64,000 bases of DNA. It comes from JACCTH01 sp050741915 (GTDB lineage: Bacteria; Actinomycetota; Acidimicrobiia; Spongiisociales; ZC4RG35). Every line of letters starts with the position of its first letter. Within the stretch, counting starts at the first letter, position 1. Position numbers and translations under genes: made by a program. Below the pieces are notes generated by a model that was given only the letters and a program-made list of their open reading frames with translations, made no database searches and had not been told where the DNA came from. Below, piece after piece: positions 7,838-16,918 of the stretch. The stretch covers positions 28,698 to 92,697 of the forward strand of contig JBOGEX010000015.1 in the NCBI GenBank assembly GCA_050741915.1. Reading direction: 5' to 3'.

Positions 7838-9628
7838 ATGTCAGGCGGAGGCAGCCCTGGGACCGTGGTCGGGTGCTTTCTCCGGCGCGCCGGCGAGCGG
7901 AGTACCGAGCCCTTCTGGTACCACCAAACCGGGGGACGTTGGCTTCCCATTACCTGGGCCGCCGCTCGGAGCGAGGTTGTCCGGCTCGCCGCTGGGTTCG
8001 CCTCGCTCGGGATCAAGTCTGGCGAACGAGTGGGTCTGGTCGGCGCCAACACCCCTGACTGGGTCATGACGGACTACGCCCTCCAACACATCGGTGCGGT
8101 CGTGGTCCCGATCTACCCCACCAGCCCCGCCGACCAGATTGCCGACATCCTCAACCGAACCCGGGCTCGGTTCTGTGTGGCGGACAGCTACGAGCTCATC
8201 GGAAGAATCCGCGAAGCGCTTGCCCCCGGACTCGAGACGGTGATCGGACTCAATCTCGCCGAGGACGAATCCGAGCGAATTCGCGGGCGCGAGGCCATGG
8301 TGCGCCAAGGGGAAGCCTGGCTAGCGGACAATCCCGGCGGTCTCGAAGATCGTTTGGGTGCAGCGACACCCAACGATGTGGCGACCGTTGTGTTCACATC
8401 AGGAACCGGGGGTGATCCCAGGGGCGCCGCCCTCACCCACGCCAACCTGGTGTGGGCGGCCGAGGCATCGGCTCGGGCGGTGGGAGTTCGACGGCGAGAG
8501 AAGACTCTTTCGTATCTGCCACTGGCTCATGCCTTCGAGCGGGTAGTCACGACTGTGATTCCGCTGGTAGCCACCAGCGAACGGTGGACCTGCTGGTTCG
8601 TCCCCGAGATCGAGCAGCTCCCGGCTGCGATCCGGTCGGTGCGGCCCACCATCTTTGTGGCGGTGCCATTGGTGTGGTCGAGGATGCAGAGTCGAATCCA
8701 GGCTGAAATGAGGAACTCGGGACTGGCTCGTCGGACCTTTGCCCGACTCTTGGTGGCGGCGGGCGAATCGGCGGTACGGCGACGGGACGATGAACGGACC
8801 CTGCCGCCGCCCACCCGACTCGGAGCCGTGTCGGCCCGGGTCCTAGGTCGCCGGGTCCTGAAGAGGATCGGGCTGGGGAGGTGCTGGTTTGCCGTGTCGG
8901 GAGCGGCTCCCCTCCAGCCTCAAACCCAGCAGTTTTTCCAGGCGTTGGGGCTACCGCTTCACCAAGGATGGGGTCTCACCGAAACCGCTGCCCTGTGCAC
9001 GGTGCAGCGTCCCGACGACCTTGAGGTGGGAGTGGTTGGCGCCCCCATCGATGGGGTCGAGATCAGGCTTGGCATCGATGGCGAAGTGTTAGTGCGCGGT
9101 CCCAACGTGTTTGTCGGATACGAAGGAGAGGCCGCCCAGTCCGTCGAGGTCATCGACGGGGACGGCTTCCTTCACACGGGCGACGTCGGACGCCTGGCGA
9201 CCGGCGGCCGACTCGAGATCATCGACCGGGTGAAGGACCTCATCATCACGGCAGGCGGTCGCAAAGTCGCCCCTCGCGCCATCGAGCAGAAACTGCGGGC
9301 TGACCCTTTGATCGCGGGAACCATGGTGCTCGGCGAGGGTCGGCCCTACCTGGTTGCGTTGATCTCCATTGACGGTCACATCGCTCAGGACCTTGTGGGA
9401 ACCAACGATGAGGGCGATGCCGGTTTGTGGGAACACCACAAGGTGCAGCAGCGAGTAGCTCGCACCGTAGCTTCCGTCAATCGCTCGTTGTCGGAGGCAG
9501 AACAGCTTCACCGCCACCTGATCCTCCCGTTCGGATTCCCCGATGAGGCGCTCACCCCGACTCTGAAACTGAAGCGCCGGGTGGTGGAAGAGACCTTCGC
9601 CCGCCAAATCGACGCGCTCTATGAGTGA
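7838..9628 (+). CDS. Long-chain fatty acid-CoA ligase (AMP-forming)
   Basis: 596 residues, the usual size for long-chain acyl-CoA synthetases. Core motifs of the adenylate-forming superfamily are visible: FTSGTGGDPRGAALTH (P-loop, a slight variant with GTGGDPRG for GTTGxPKG), GWGLTET, HTGDVGRL (adenine and ribose contacts), then the hinge region IDRVKDLIITAGGRKVAP. A catalytic lysine candidate lies in TPTLKLKRR at the C-terminus. It activates fatty acids to acyl-CoA in the cytosol for degradation or lipid synthesis. It overlaps the following CPBP protease gene by 8 bp, so the two are probably translated together. Confidence 0.92.
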   Translation: MSGGGSPGTVVGCFLRRAGERSTEPFWYHQTGGRWLPITWAAARSEVVRLAAGFASLGIKSGERVGLVGANTPDWVMTDYALQHIGAVVVPIYPTSPADQIADILNRTRARFCVADSYELIGRIREALAPGLETVIGLNLAEDESERIRGREAMVRQGEAWLADNPGGLEDRLGAATPNDVATVVFTSGTGGDPRGAALTHANLVWAAEASARAVGVRRREKTLSYLPLAHAFERVVTTVIPLVATSERWTCWFVPEIEQLPAAIRSVRPTIFVAVPLVWSRMQSRIQAEMRNSGLARRTFARLLVAAGESAVRRRDDERTLPPPTRLGAVSARVLGRRVLKRIGLGRCWFAVSGAAPLQPQTQQFFQALGLPLHQGWGLTETAALCTVQRPDDLEVGVVGAPIDGVEIRLGIDGEVLVRGPNVFVGYEGEAAQSVEVIDGDGFLHTGDVGRLATGGRLEIIDRVKDLIITAGGRKVAPRAIEQKLRADPLIAGTMVLGEGRPYLVALISIDGHIAQDLVGTNDEGDAGLWEHHKVQQRVARTVASVNRSLSEAEQLHRHLILPFGFPDEALTPTLKLKRRVVEETFARQIDALYE

Positions 9629-10319
9629 CGATGGACGATGGGCGGTTCTGATCGCCCTGGCTGGATACAACATCGTCCAGAACATGGTGATCCCGGCCGG
9701 CGCCTACGTGCCCGCCAACCTCGCCGCGAGCCTGAGCCTGGTTCAGCTCGCCCGTCGATATGGATGCTCGCTCGCTGATGTTGGCCTGGGCCCAAACCGA
9801 GTGATCAAAGGTCTGCGTCTCGGTGTGGCGGCATCGCTGACCGTAGCCGCCCTGGCCGTGGCCGTGAGCCTGCACCCACGCGCCAGCCGATACCTGCTCG
9901 ATGACCGCGCCGCCGGCCATGACGGTGGCGGCATCGCCTACCGTTCCTTGGTCCGATTTCCGCTCGGCACCGCGTTGTTCGAAGAGGTGGCTTTCCGGGG
10001 CGTCGTCTATGGAGTCTGGCGCCGGGCCGGCGCATCGCAAGTCCGGGCAGCGGCGGTTACCTCCGCCGCCTTCGGGATCTGGCATCTCATCCCGGCCGCC
10101 CGCGCATTGACCGGCAACCCTTTGCGGGCAAAGCTGTCGTCACGACGGTCGCGAATCGGCGTCGTGGTCCTCGGCGCGTTGGTGACTGCCATCTCTAGTT
10201 TCGGCCTGACGTGGTTGAGGGTGCGATCGGAAGGCCTGATCGCCCCCTGGTTGGCCCACGCTGCCGTCAACAGCGCCGGCTATCTGGCGGGAGTAAGGGC
10301 GTGGCAGCGGGCGATCTAG
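9621..10319 (+). CDS. CPBP-family intramembrane metalloprotease
   Basis: 232 residues with about six hydrophobic helices. The CPBP (CAAX protease and bacteriocin-processing) signature is present: FEEVAFRGVVYG (EExxxR), a second block FGIWHLIPA with the metal histidine, and a third HAAVNSAGY with H and N. These enzymes cleave within the membrane, though many bacterial members have no known substrate. It starts inside the end of the acyl-CoA ligase gene. Apart from that coupling, the context gives no clue to its substrate. Confidence 0.88.
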   Translation: MSDDGRWAVLIALAGYNIVQNMVIPAGAYVPANLAASLSLVQLARRYGCSLADVGLGPNRVIKGLRLGVAASLTVAALAVAVSLHPRASRYLLDDRAAGHDGGGIAYRSLVRFPLGTALFEEVAFRGVVYGVWRRAGASQVRAAAVTSAAFGIWHLIPAARALTGNPLRAKLSSRRSRIGVVVLGALVTAISSFGLTWLRVRSEGLIAPWLAHAAVNSAGYLAGVRAWQRAI

Positions 10320-10358
10320 GTGGACGGGGACCTGACTTAAGACGAAAATAGGTCCGCC

Positions 10359-11552
10359 ATGCCTGAGCCGCCGGAGGTGAGTCCAGCCGCCCGGCGCCGT
10401 CGCCTATCCGACCTGGCCGACGCCAGTCCGGTCCATCGTGATCGGTACGTCGACTTCTTGCGAGCGCTATCGGTCGTCGTCGTCGTCCTCGGCCATTGGT
10501 TTGGAGCCGTGGTCGAGCTTCGAGAGCGCGACCTGTTTGCGGCCAGTGCCCTCGATCTGATGCCCGGGCTCTGGATCATCACCTGGGTCTTACAGATCAT
10601 GCCGATCTTCTTTTTCGTTGGCGGCTTCTCCAACTATGTGACCCTCGAGGGCTTGCATCGGCTGGGTGAAGGCAGCGCCACTTTTCTCCGGGGTCGAGCC
10701 AGCCGGCTGTTGCGACCGGTTGGGATCTTCCTCCTGTTCTGGCTGGTGGTGGGACCGTGGGTGTTGCGGATCCCGGGCTTGCCGGAGGGAACCGCCGCCA
10801 AGGCGTTACCCGTGTTGCTTGGCCCCCTCTGGTTCATCGTCGCCTATATCGCCCTCGTGGTCGCTACCCCGCTGATGGTTCCCCTCCATCACCGATACCG
10901 GCTGCGCCTACTGGTGGCGCTGGGTCTGATACCCGTCGCCATCGACGTTCTCCGCTTTGTGGTGGGGGTGCCGGGTATCGGCTGGGCCAACTTCTTCTTC
11001 GTATGGCTTTTCGTTCACCAACTCGGCTTCTTCTATGCCGACGGAACCTTCGACCGGGTTCCACGAAGGCTCTTCTGGATGTTGGCCGTGGCGGGATTCG
11101 CGGTGATGGTGGCGCTCACCCGGACCGCAACCTATCCAGCCAGCATGGTCGGGGTTCTCGACGACGAGATCTCGAACATGGCGCCGCCGACGGTGGCGAT
11201 CATGGTCTTCGGGATCTATCAGGTGGGACTCGCCATGTTGCTGCGTCCCACCCTTAATCGCTGGCTCTCTCGCAGGCGCCCATGGAGCGGGGTGATAGCT
11301 GTCAACGCCTCGATCATGACCTTGTTTCTCTGGCATCTGTCTGCCCTGGTAATCACCGCCGGTGTGCTGCTCCCGCTCGGCTTCCCGCAACCCCCGCTGG
11401 GGAGCGCCACCTGGTGGCTCACCCGGCCACTGTGGTTCGGAGTGGCGGCACTAGTGCTCGCACTGCTGGTCTTTGTGTGGGGCCGGTTCGAACGCCCCGA
11501 TCTGGATCCCGCCGAGCGCTACTGGAACCTCAAGGAGTTCTACGCGCTCTGA
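10359..11552 (+). CDS. Acyltransferase 3 family membrane protein
   Basis: 397 residues with about ten transmembrane helices. The N-terminus carries the family signature RYVDFLRALSV followed by VVLGHW, including the RxxD-type motif and the conserved histidine thought to be catalytic in OafA-like acyltransferases. These integral proteins transfer acyl groups to extracytoplasmic sugars, lipids or wall polymers. The C-terminus lacks the periplasmic SGNH domain some members carry. It sits 40 bp after the CPBP protease on the same strand and may be part of the same unit. The acceptor cannot be deduced. Confidence 0.88.
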   Translation: MPEPPEVSPAARRRRLSDLADASPVHRDRYVDFLRALSVVVVVLGHWFGAVVELRERDLFAASALDLMPGLWIITWVLQIMPIFFFVGGFSNYVTLEGLHRLGEGSATFLRGRASRLLRPVGIFLLFWLVVGPWVLRIPGLPEGTAAKALPVLLGPLWFIVAYIALVVATPLMVPLHHRYRLRLLVALGLIPVAIDVLRFVVGVPGIGWANFFFVWLFVHQLGFFYADGTFDRVPRRLFWMLAVAGFAVMVALTRTATYPASMVGVLDDEISNMAPPTVAIMVFGIYQVGLAMLLRPTLNRWLSRRRPWSGVIAVNASIMTLFLWHLSALVITAGVLLPLGFPQPPLGSATWWLTRPLWFGVAALVLALLVFVWGRFERPDLDPAERYWNLKEFYAL

Positions 11553-11718
11553 CCATCATCACCAAGGGGCGGGCCGCCTCGTGGTCGAACCAGGTTCAGG
11601 GAGGTCCCCATCAGGGCAATACCCGATTGAGCTCTGCGGCCTTATGACTGATGCTCTCTCTTGGCCGGTGACCGCCGGTCGCTAGGGAGCCAGATGGCTC
11701 CGGAAGAGGAACCATCCC

Positions 11719-12750
11719 ATGCGGGCCTTGAGAGCGCTGCTGGTGGTGTTGTGGCCACCCAGGTACTGGTGATGGCGGAGACGTCAGCATATGCACAAGT
11801 AACCGACACCGTGCCCTGTCTGGTCGGAATCCCCGACGCCGGGTTTGTCGATGTTGATTCGACCAATGTCCACAAACACGACATCGATTGCATTTCCTAC
11901 TGGGGCATCACCACCCAGGTGGGGACCTACGACGGTGCCGGGTCGGTCACTAGGGAGCAGATGGCCCTGTTCTTGACAAGGGCCTACAACTGGGTCGGGA
12001 ATCTGCCGCCGGGGAACCCCAGGGGATTCGAGGATGTGGCCGGCTTGTCGGTCGAGTCCCAGGTCGCCATAAATCAGCTCGGGGAATTGAGCATCACGAC
12101 CGGGGTCAGCGCCACGGCATTTGCACCGCAGGCCACGGTGACGAGAGAGCAGATGGCGCGATTCCTCGCGAGGACGATCAGAGCAACTGCGGTCGATCTC
12201 CCGGACGGGTCGGCCCAGGGCTTCAACGACATCAACGCCTGGCCGACTGAGAGTCAACAAGCAATCAACCAGATGCGCCAGCTCGGGGTCACCCTCGGCA
12301 CCACCGCTACAACTTTCGAGCCGGGGGCGACCGTGAACCGTCAGCAGATGGCGTCGTTTCTGGCGCGGACGCTTGCAGTCATCCGGACTTTCCGACTCTT
12401 CACCGAGTTCGAACTGACCTGCAACCCACCCTTGGTAGAGGAGGCTGGGAACGGTGTGCACCGGCTCAGGTTCCTGGCTGGCTGGTCGCACCTTCAGGGT
12501 CCTTGAAGGATATGGGCTCTTACTGCCCGGAGATCCGGCCGACCTGGCCGCGACCAGCTTCACCCTCACCGTGGATGGTGCTCCGGTAGTGATGCGGGAA
12601 AAGCATGTCATTCTCGACGGAGTCCATCTGCCACTGTGGGAAGCCAACTTCCCGGGTGGCCTGACCGGCAACCACACCATCGCCGGTCAGTGGCATGCAA
12701 ATGGCGTCTTGGAAACCACGGTGACACTCACGGTGGCGTTCGACCTTTGA
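11719..12750 (+). pseudogene. Secreted SLH-like repeat protein, two frameshifts
   Basis: The coding sense changes frame twice. An ATG at 11719 with GGAAGAGGA upstream begins a signal peptide (MRALRALLVV). That frame stops at once, and the rest of the signal (ATQVLVMAETSAYAQ) continues in another frame from about 11750. That frame carries three S-layer-homology-like repeats, each ending in a TREQMALFLTRA-type motif, but stops at 12504-12506. The conserved tail (YGLLLPGDPADLAATSFTLTVDG...) resumes in the first frame from about 12480 and runs to 12750. The two shifts are opposite and compensate. A wall-associated surface protein is the likely ancestor. Either the gene is dead or the assembly has two indels. 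Confidence 0.7.
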
Positions 12751-12845
12751 GCGCCGCGCTGGGGCCCGGTCTGTCGGTGGGTGCGGACCGGGCCCCATGG
12801 CGCGTCAGCGCCTCTTATGCTTTCGTCCTCGAAAGGGAACCGCGG

Positions 12846-13967
12846 ATGTCACCCCCCACATCCGAGATCTCTCCGGTGCGCCACACCCTGCGCTGGGTGG
12901 TTGTGATGAGCCGGCTGGTCGGCTGGGCGTGGTCGCTGGCGATGATCGTGGCAGTCCTCCGGGCTCACCCGGTGGTGGACGATCGTGTTGCCCTTACAGC
13001 CGGCGCACTCGGAACCGCATGGGCGGGCGTCACCGTGTGGGCTGCCCGTAGGGATCGCTTCCTCGGCAATCCGTTCTTTGTGGTCGCCGACGGCCTGGTC
13101 GCCTTCCTGATCGCGGGCGCAGCCCTGAGCGCCGGCGCTCCCGAGTTCATCAGCGGCGGATACCCGATGTCATGGCTGTTCGTAGCCGCCTATGCGACCT
13201 CGCTCCGCTGGACGATGGTGGCGGCTCTATTCGTCACCGTCTATTCAGCCGTTCTGCATGGATTCTTGGACCTGGGGGCGATTCGAACCGTCGGGAGCAT
13301 CCAGTTCCTCGTGGTGGGATTAATCGCCGGCTGGGCGTTCGACTCCCTCCGAGAACGGGAGGCATTGCTGTTGGAGGCGCAAGCGAACCTGCGAACCGAG
13401 CAGGAGGCGGCGACCCGGCTCGAAGAACGCTCCAACCTTGCTGCCCGACTCCACGACTCGGTTCTGCAGACCTTGCACGTGATCCGGATGGATGCCGACG
13501 ATGCCGCCCAGGTGCGATATCTGGCCCGGCGCCAGGAAAGGGAGCTCCGACGAACCATCTCTGAATTTCGGTCTCCCTTTCAGCACAGCTTTCGGGCTGG
13601 GTTGATGGAAGCGCGCGATGACGTCGAAGATCTCTGGCGGGTCGAGATCGAGGCAGTGGTCCGCGACGACGCCGAGATCAACCCGGCGCTGACGGCCATG
13701 GTGGCGGCGGCGCATGAGGCGATGGTCAACGCGGCCAAACACTCGGGCGCAGCTCAAATCCATCTCTACAGCGAGATCACTGACGGAATCGCCCGGGTCA
13801 ACGTGAGGGACCGGGGAATCGGGTTTGTCGAAGGACTCTCGCGAGTCGGCCACCAGGGCCTCACCGAGTCACTCGACGGTCGGATCCGGTCGATCGGTGG
13901 TGCTGTCGTCATCGAGAGCGCCATCGGCACCGGAACCGACGTGACCATCACCGTGCCTTGCTCATGA
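12846..13967 (+). CDS. Two-component sensor histidine kinase (NarL/LiaS-type)
   Basis: 373 residues from ATG 12846; the open frame extends upstream but only antisense to other content. Five or six membrane helices (about 20-170) form a MASE-like sensor without an obvious ligand domain. A coiled linker follows, then a HisKA_3-type phosphoacceptor block NLAARLHDSVLQTL (histidine near 203). The ATPase has an N-box (HEAMVNAAKHSGA) and a G-box (VRDRGIGF). It overlaps its partner regulator by 4 bp (ATGA). It should autophosphorylate on histidine and pass the phosphate to the REC domain encoded next. The stimulus is unknown. Confidence 0.88.
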   Translation: MSPPTSEISPVRHTLRWVVVMSRLVGWAWSLAMIVAVLRAHPVVDDRVALTAGALGTAWAGVTVWAARRDRFLGNPFFVVADGLVAFLIAGAALSAGAPEFISGGYPMSWLFVAAYATSLRWTMVAALFVTVYSAVLHGFLDLGAIRTVGSIQFLVVGLIAGWAFDSLREREALLLEAQANLRTEQEAATRLEERSNLAARLHDSVLQTLHVIRMDADDAAQVRYLARRQERELRRTISEFRSPFQHSFRAGLMEARDDVEDLWRVEIEAVVRDDAEINPALTAMVAAAHEAMVNAAKHSGAAQIHLYSEITDGIARVNVRDRGIGFVEGLSRVGHQGLTESLDGRIRSIGGAVVIESAIGTGTDVTITVPCS

Positions 13968-15112
13968 CTACCGCCACCACTCTCCCCCGCGTATTCATTG
14001 TCGAAGACCACGACATCGTCCGGTTGGGCATCGAAAAGCTCCTCGAGGGCCGTTTCGCGTTGGTGGGGTCGGCAGATGATGTTCCCAACGCCGTCGAATT
14101 GATCCGGGAACGCAATCCTGATGTGGTGCTGTTGGATGTCTCCCTGCCGGGTGGTGGCGGTGTCGTGGTCATCGAGGCCCTGCGGCGCACCCATCAACAT
14201 GTGAAGTTCCTGGCGTTCACGGTCTCAACCAGTCGCCAGGACGTGTTGCGTCTGATGCGGGCCGGGGCCAGCGGCTATGTGGTCAAGACGACCGACCGCC
14301 ACGAGTTGATCGACCTGATCGAACAGGTGCTGGCCGGGGGGATTCCGATATCGCCTGAGGTGGCCGGCTACCTGCTCGATATCGACGATGACGCGCAGAC
14401 CAACCAGAGTTTCGGTCTTTTGACCAATCGAGAACGGGAGGTAGCCACCTACATCGCTCGGGGATGGACCTACCGCGAGATTGCGAAGGCGTTGGGGATC
14501 AGTGTCAAGACAATCGAGTCCCACGTCCGACACACCTTCGAGAAGCTGGGGGTGAGCAGCCGGCATGAACTCGCCGAGGCTGCATTCGGCAGCGGGTTCG
14601 TACAGCCGGGAAGAGAAACCGTGGCCCTGCCAAGCGGAACGGTCACGTTCCTTCTCACCGACATCGTCGGTTCGACCGCCATCTGGGAGCGGTACCCGGT
14701 CGAGATGGCCCGCGCCCTGGCCCGCCACGATGGCTTTCTGGCCCAGGCCATCAGTTCCTGTCAGGGCTCTTTGATCAAAAGCACGGGCGACGGCGTGCTG
14801 GCGGTCTTTCAGCGCGCCGGCCTGGCGGTTCAGGCCGCCCTCGATGCCAGAGAGGCCTTGATCCGCGATGGGTTTCGAGAAGTCGATCATCTCGCAGTGC
14901 GAATGGCCCTAGTCACCGGCGAATCCGACGAACGAGCCGGCGACTACTTCGGACCCGTTCTCAACGAAGCCGCCTCATTGCTGGGATCGTGTGGTCCCGG
15001 TCAGATTCTGGGCTCGGCGGTCACGAAAGCGGTGACAAGCGGTGCATTGCCATCTGGATTCGAGTGGAAGTCGTTGAGCGGCGGTTCTCAGTTCGAACTT
15101 GCCCCTAAGTAG
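13964..15112 (+). CDS. REC-LuxR response regulator fused to class III cyclase domain
   Basis: 382 residues from the ATG overlapping the kinase stop. Domains: REC at 5-120 (EDHD acidic pocket, phosphoacceptor VVLLDVSLP, KT near 108); LuxR-type HTH at about 148-205 (LTNREREVATYIARG...IAKALGIS); then a class III nucleotide cyclase domain from about 220 to the end (FLLTDIVGST, STGDGVLAVF). Both metal-binding aspartates are present. In the N-x3-R block the sequence reads NEAAS, so the transition-state arginine appears to be serine and catalysis may be weak or lost. A DNA-binding regulator with a C-terminal cyclase-like output is an unusual arrangement; it may bind nucleotide as a ligand instead of making it. 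Confidence 0.85.
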   Translation: MTTATTLPRVFIVEDHDIVRLGIEKLLEGRFALVGSADDVPNAVELIRERNPDVVLLDVSLPGGGGVVVIEALRRTHQHVKFLAFTVSTSRQDVLRLMRAGASGYVVKTTDRHELIDLIEQVLAGGIPISPEVAGYLLDIDDDAQTNQSFGLLTNREREVATYIARGWTYREIAKALGISVKTIESHVRHTFEKLGVSSRHELAEAAFGSGFVQPGRETVALPSGTVTFLLTDIVGSTAIWERYPVEMARALARHDGFLAQAISSCQGSLIKSTGDGVLAVFQRAGLAVQAALDAREALIRDGFREVDHLAVRMALVTGESDERAGDYFGPVLNEAASLLGSCGPGQILGSAVTKAVTSGALPSGFEWKSLSGGSQFELAPK

Positions 15113-15324
15113 ACGAAGGACAGAAGTACCGCGCAACGACGCCAACCATCTAGAGCAGTTGGAGGAATTGACCTGTTTATCCCCCCGAACAGCGGTTCCC
15201 GTGGCCGAGCCGCGACCAGCCGGCTTTTCTTCGAGCCGGTGGGGGAGCATCGTGGTGGCTGAGGGCAACAGAAATCGGCCGAGGAAACTCGGCAGAGAAA
15301 ACAAACAGCGAGGGAACGTCGGGT

Positions 15325-15732
15325 TCACTTTCTGATCGTGGCGGGGTCGACGTCGATGCCTAGAACTACGGCAATGTGGGTCATGTCGCTGTCGTGCGCG
15401 AGCAGCGTTGAGTTGGTTCGCAGCGCTACAGAGACAATCATGCAATCAACCATGCCGCGAGGAGTCACCCCGGCTTGCCGGCAACGGCGGTAGACGTGAG
15501 CAGCGCCCTCAAAGTCGACGACGGGGTCGAATTTAAGGAGTCGAGAACGATATAGCAGGCGGCGCAGGTCGAGGGAGCGGCCATCGTCACGAGCGCCAGC
15601 AAGCACCTCCATCACCACCGGCTCCGTAACGGCGATGGCATCGCCCGCGATCAGCTCCGCTACACGCAAGTCAACAGAGCTTCCCGTCGCCCGGTCGTAC
15701 TCGACCCACGCCGAGGTGTCGACCAGGATCAC
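15325..15732 (-). CDS. vapC: VapC-type PIN-domain toxin RNase
   Basis: 135 residues from GTG. The PIN fold is recognisable from VDTSAWVEY at the N-terminus (first acidic residue D5), VVMEVLAGA (second acidic residue), GMVDCMIV (third) and LAHDSDM (fourth), giving the four-acid metal site of a VapC ribonuclease. It lies 10 bp downstream of the antitoxin gene, the canonical antitoxin-first order. Such toxins cleave tRNA or rRNA when freed from VapB. All four acids are intact, so the module is predicted functional. Confidence 0.9.
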   Translation of the reverse strand: MILVDTSAWVEYDRATGSSVDLRVAELIAGDAIAVTEPVVMEVLAGARDDGRSLDLRRLLYRSRLLKFDPVVDFEGAAHVYRRCRQAGVTPRGMVDCMIVSVALRTNSTLLAHDSDMTHIAVVLGIDVDPATIRK

Positions 15733-15742
15733 GGCACCAGAA

Positions 15743-15955
15743 TCACGACAATCGGCGGGGGCCTGAATCGGCCGGCGGCTCGAGCATGGCGTTGGCGCCT
15801 CGCATCCTCAATGCCTCTTCTTGGGTCATAGGCTGACCGGCGAGGTGTCGAAGGGCGAGGTCGACAGCCTCGGTTTTGGTCCGGACCCCGTAGCGATCCA
15901 TGATCGCTTCGACATAGGTGTCTTCGATTTCGATGTTGGTGCGTTGCCGACTCAT
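15743..15955 (-). CDS. vapB: VapB-type antitoxin
   Basis: 70 residues starting at MSRQRTNIEIEDTYVE. The core RTKTEAVDLALRHL is the ribbon-helix-helix-like DNA-binding segment typical of the VapB antitoxin family paired with PIN toxins. The acidic and proline-rich tail should wrap the toxin. I prefer ATG 15955 to the ATG 15 bp upstream because a -10 element lies 6-7 nt before it, implying a leaderless message. VapB normally represses its own operon together with VapC. Confidence 0.88.
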   Translation of the reverse strand: MSRQRTNIEIEDTYVEAIMDRYGVRTKTEAVDLALRHLAGQPMTQEEALRMRGANAMLEPPADSGPRRLS

Positions 15956-15980
15956 ACACGTACTATACACGTAGAGTGTA
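15954..15980 (-). promoter_or_regulatory. vapBC -10 element and repeated operator half-sites
   Basis: On the minus strand TATAGT (15967-15962) lies 6 nt before the vapB ATG, consistent with a leaderless transcript. The 8-mer TACACGTA is repeated around it, at 15955-15962 and again at about 15966-15973, suitable half-sites for VapB binding over the promoter. The -35 is weak. Confidence 0.5.
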
Positions 15981-16031
15981 AGTGTGGTGTACTGGGCGCG
16001 GCCGTCGGTTTGATGGTCAGTTTGGCAACTT

Positions 16032-16823
16032 TTAATTGGTGCCCACCCTCAGAACGTACACATCGAGTGGCTCGGTTTTGCCCTTGACTTCGATCCGCCG
16101 CTGTTCGGGTGCTTCCGTTTCGATGGCCGCCTTCTTCCAGGCGGCCTCACCGATGACGATCTCGCCAGCGCCGGCCAGGGCCGAAAGTCGGGCCGTGACG
16201 TTGACGACATCGCCCATCGCCGTGAAGTCGTTTCGCCCGTCGGGAGTACCGACGGATCCGACAAAGGCGATCCCGGTGTTGACGCCAATTCCGACCGGGA
16301 GCCAGGGTCCGCTTATATCTTGGTGACCGGTTGCAATCAGCAAGTCTCTGGCCGCCCACACCGCCCGACGGGAGTTGCCGGCGCCTAGATACGGCATGAA
16401 AAAGCCGACAACCTCATCGCCGATAAGCCTGTCGATATAAGCGTCGCTTTGCACCAAGACTTGACTGGCGGCACCGAAAAATCGATTCATAGCTGCGGTA
16501 AACGAGGTAGGACTGATTTTCTCGGCCATGGCCGTGGAGCCCCGCACATCGGCGAAGAAAGAGGTGATTTCGACCTCCACTCCTCCCGGATGTTTGCGAA
16601 TAAACAATTCGCAGTTATTGCAGAAGTTGGGATTCCCTTCTGAGGCCTGGAGGCCCCGCAGCCTCATAACCCACGCCAGCGGACCGCCTATTGGAAGAAG
16701 GCACTGCTTGCATCGAGGAGAACCCGGTAGGCGCTTGTTACGGCGGCGAACTCGAGCGAGCACGGAGTCGCTTCCGCTCACGATGCCTCTCCACACTTCC
16801 TCGTTGGAAATACCGCCGGGCAT
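16032..16823 (-). CDS. Class III adenylate/guanylate cyclase with N-terminal Cys cluster
   Basis: 263 residues. The first 80 contain two C-x2-C pairs (CKQC near 38 and CNNC near 68) likely to bind zinc or an iron-sulfur centre. Residues 85-255 are the cyclase homology domain: SFFADVRGST (first metal aspartate), RLIGDEVVGFF (second), and VVNVTARLS with the Asn and Arg transition-state pair intact. The base-selecting lysine position appears to be arginine in DRLIGD. It is predicted soluble and active, with redox or metal input through the cysteines. No operon partner; vapBC lies downstream on the same strand. Confidence 0.85.
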   Translation of the reverse strand: MPGGISNEEVWRGIVSGSDSVLARVRRRNKRLPGSPRCKQCLLPIGGPLAWVMRLRGLQASEGNPNFCNNCELFIRKHPGGVEVEITSFFADVRGSTAMAEKISPTSFTAAMNRFFGAASQVLVQSDAYIDRLIGDEVVGFFMPYLGAGNSRRAVWAARDLLIATGHQDISGPWLPVGIGVNTGIAFVGSVGTPDGRNDFTAMGDVVNVTARLSALAGAGEIVIGEAAWKKAAIETEAPEQRRIEVKGKTEPLDVYVLRVGTN

Positions 16824-16918
16824 GTCTGCCTCCGATCGAACGAATCTAGCCCCATGTGTTCCGCGGAGTCACTCTGCGGCCCCCTTCGGAATGCCCGCCG
16901 CAGTATGGTGCGGGGGCG

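Noticed and set aside
15099..15335. 78-codon open frame after the REC-cyclase gene
   Set aside because: No ribosome site, no recognisable motif, and overlap with the vapC 3' end region.
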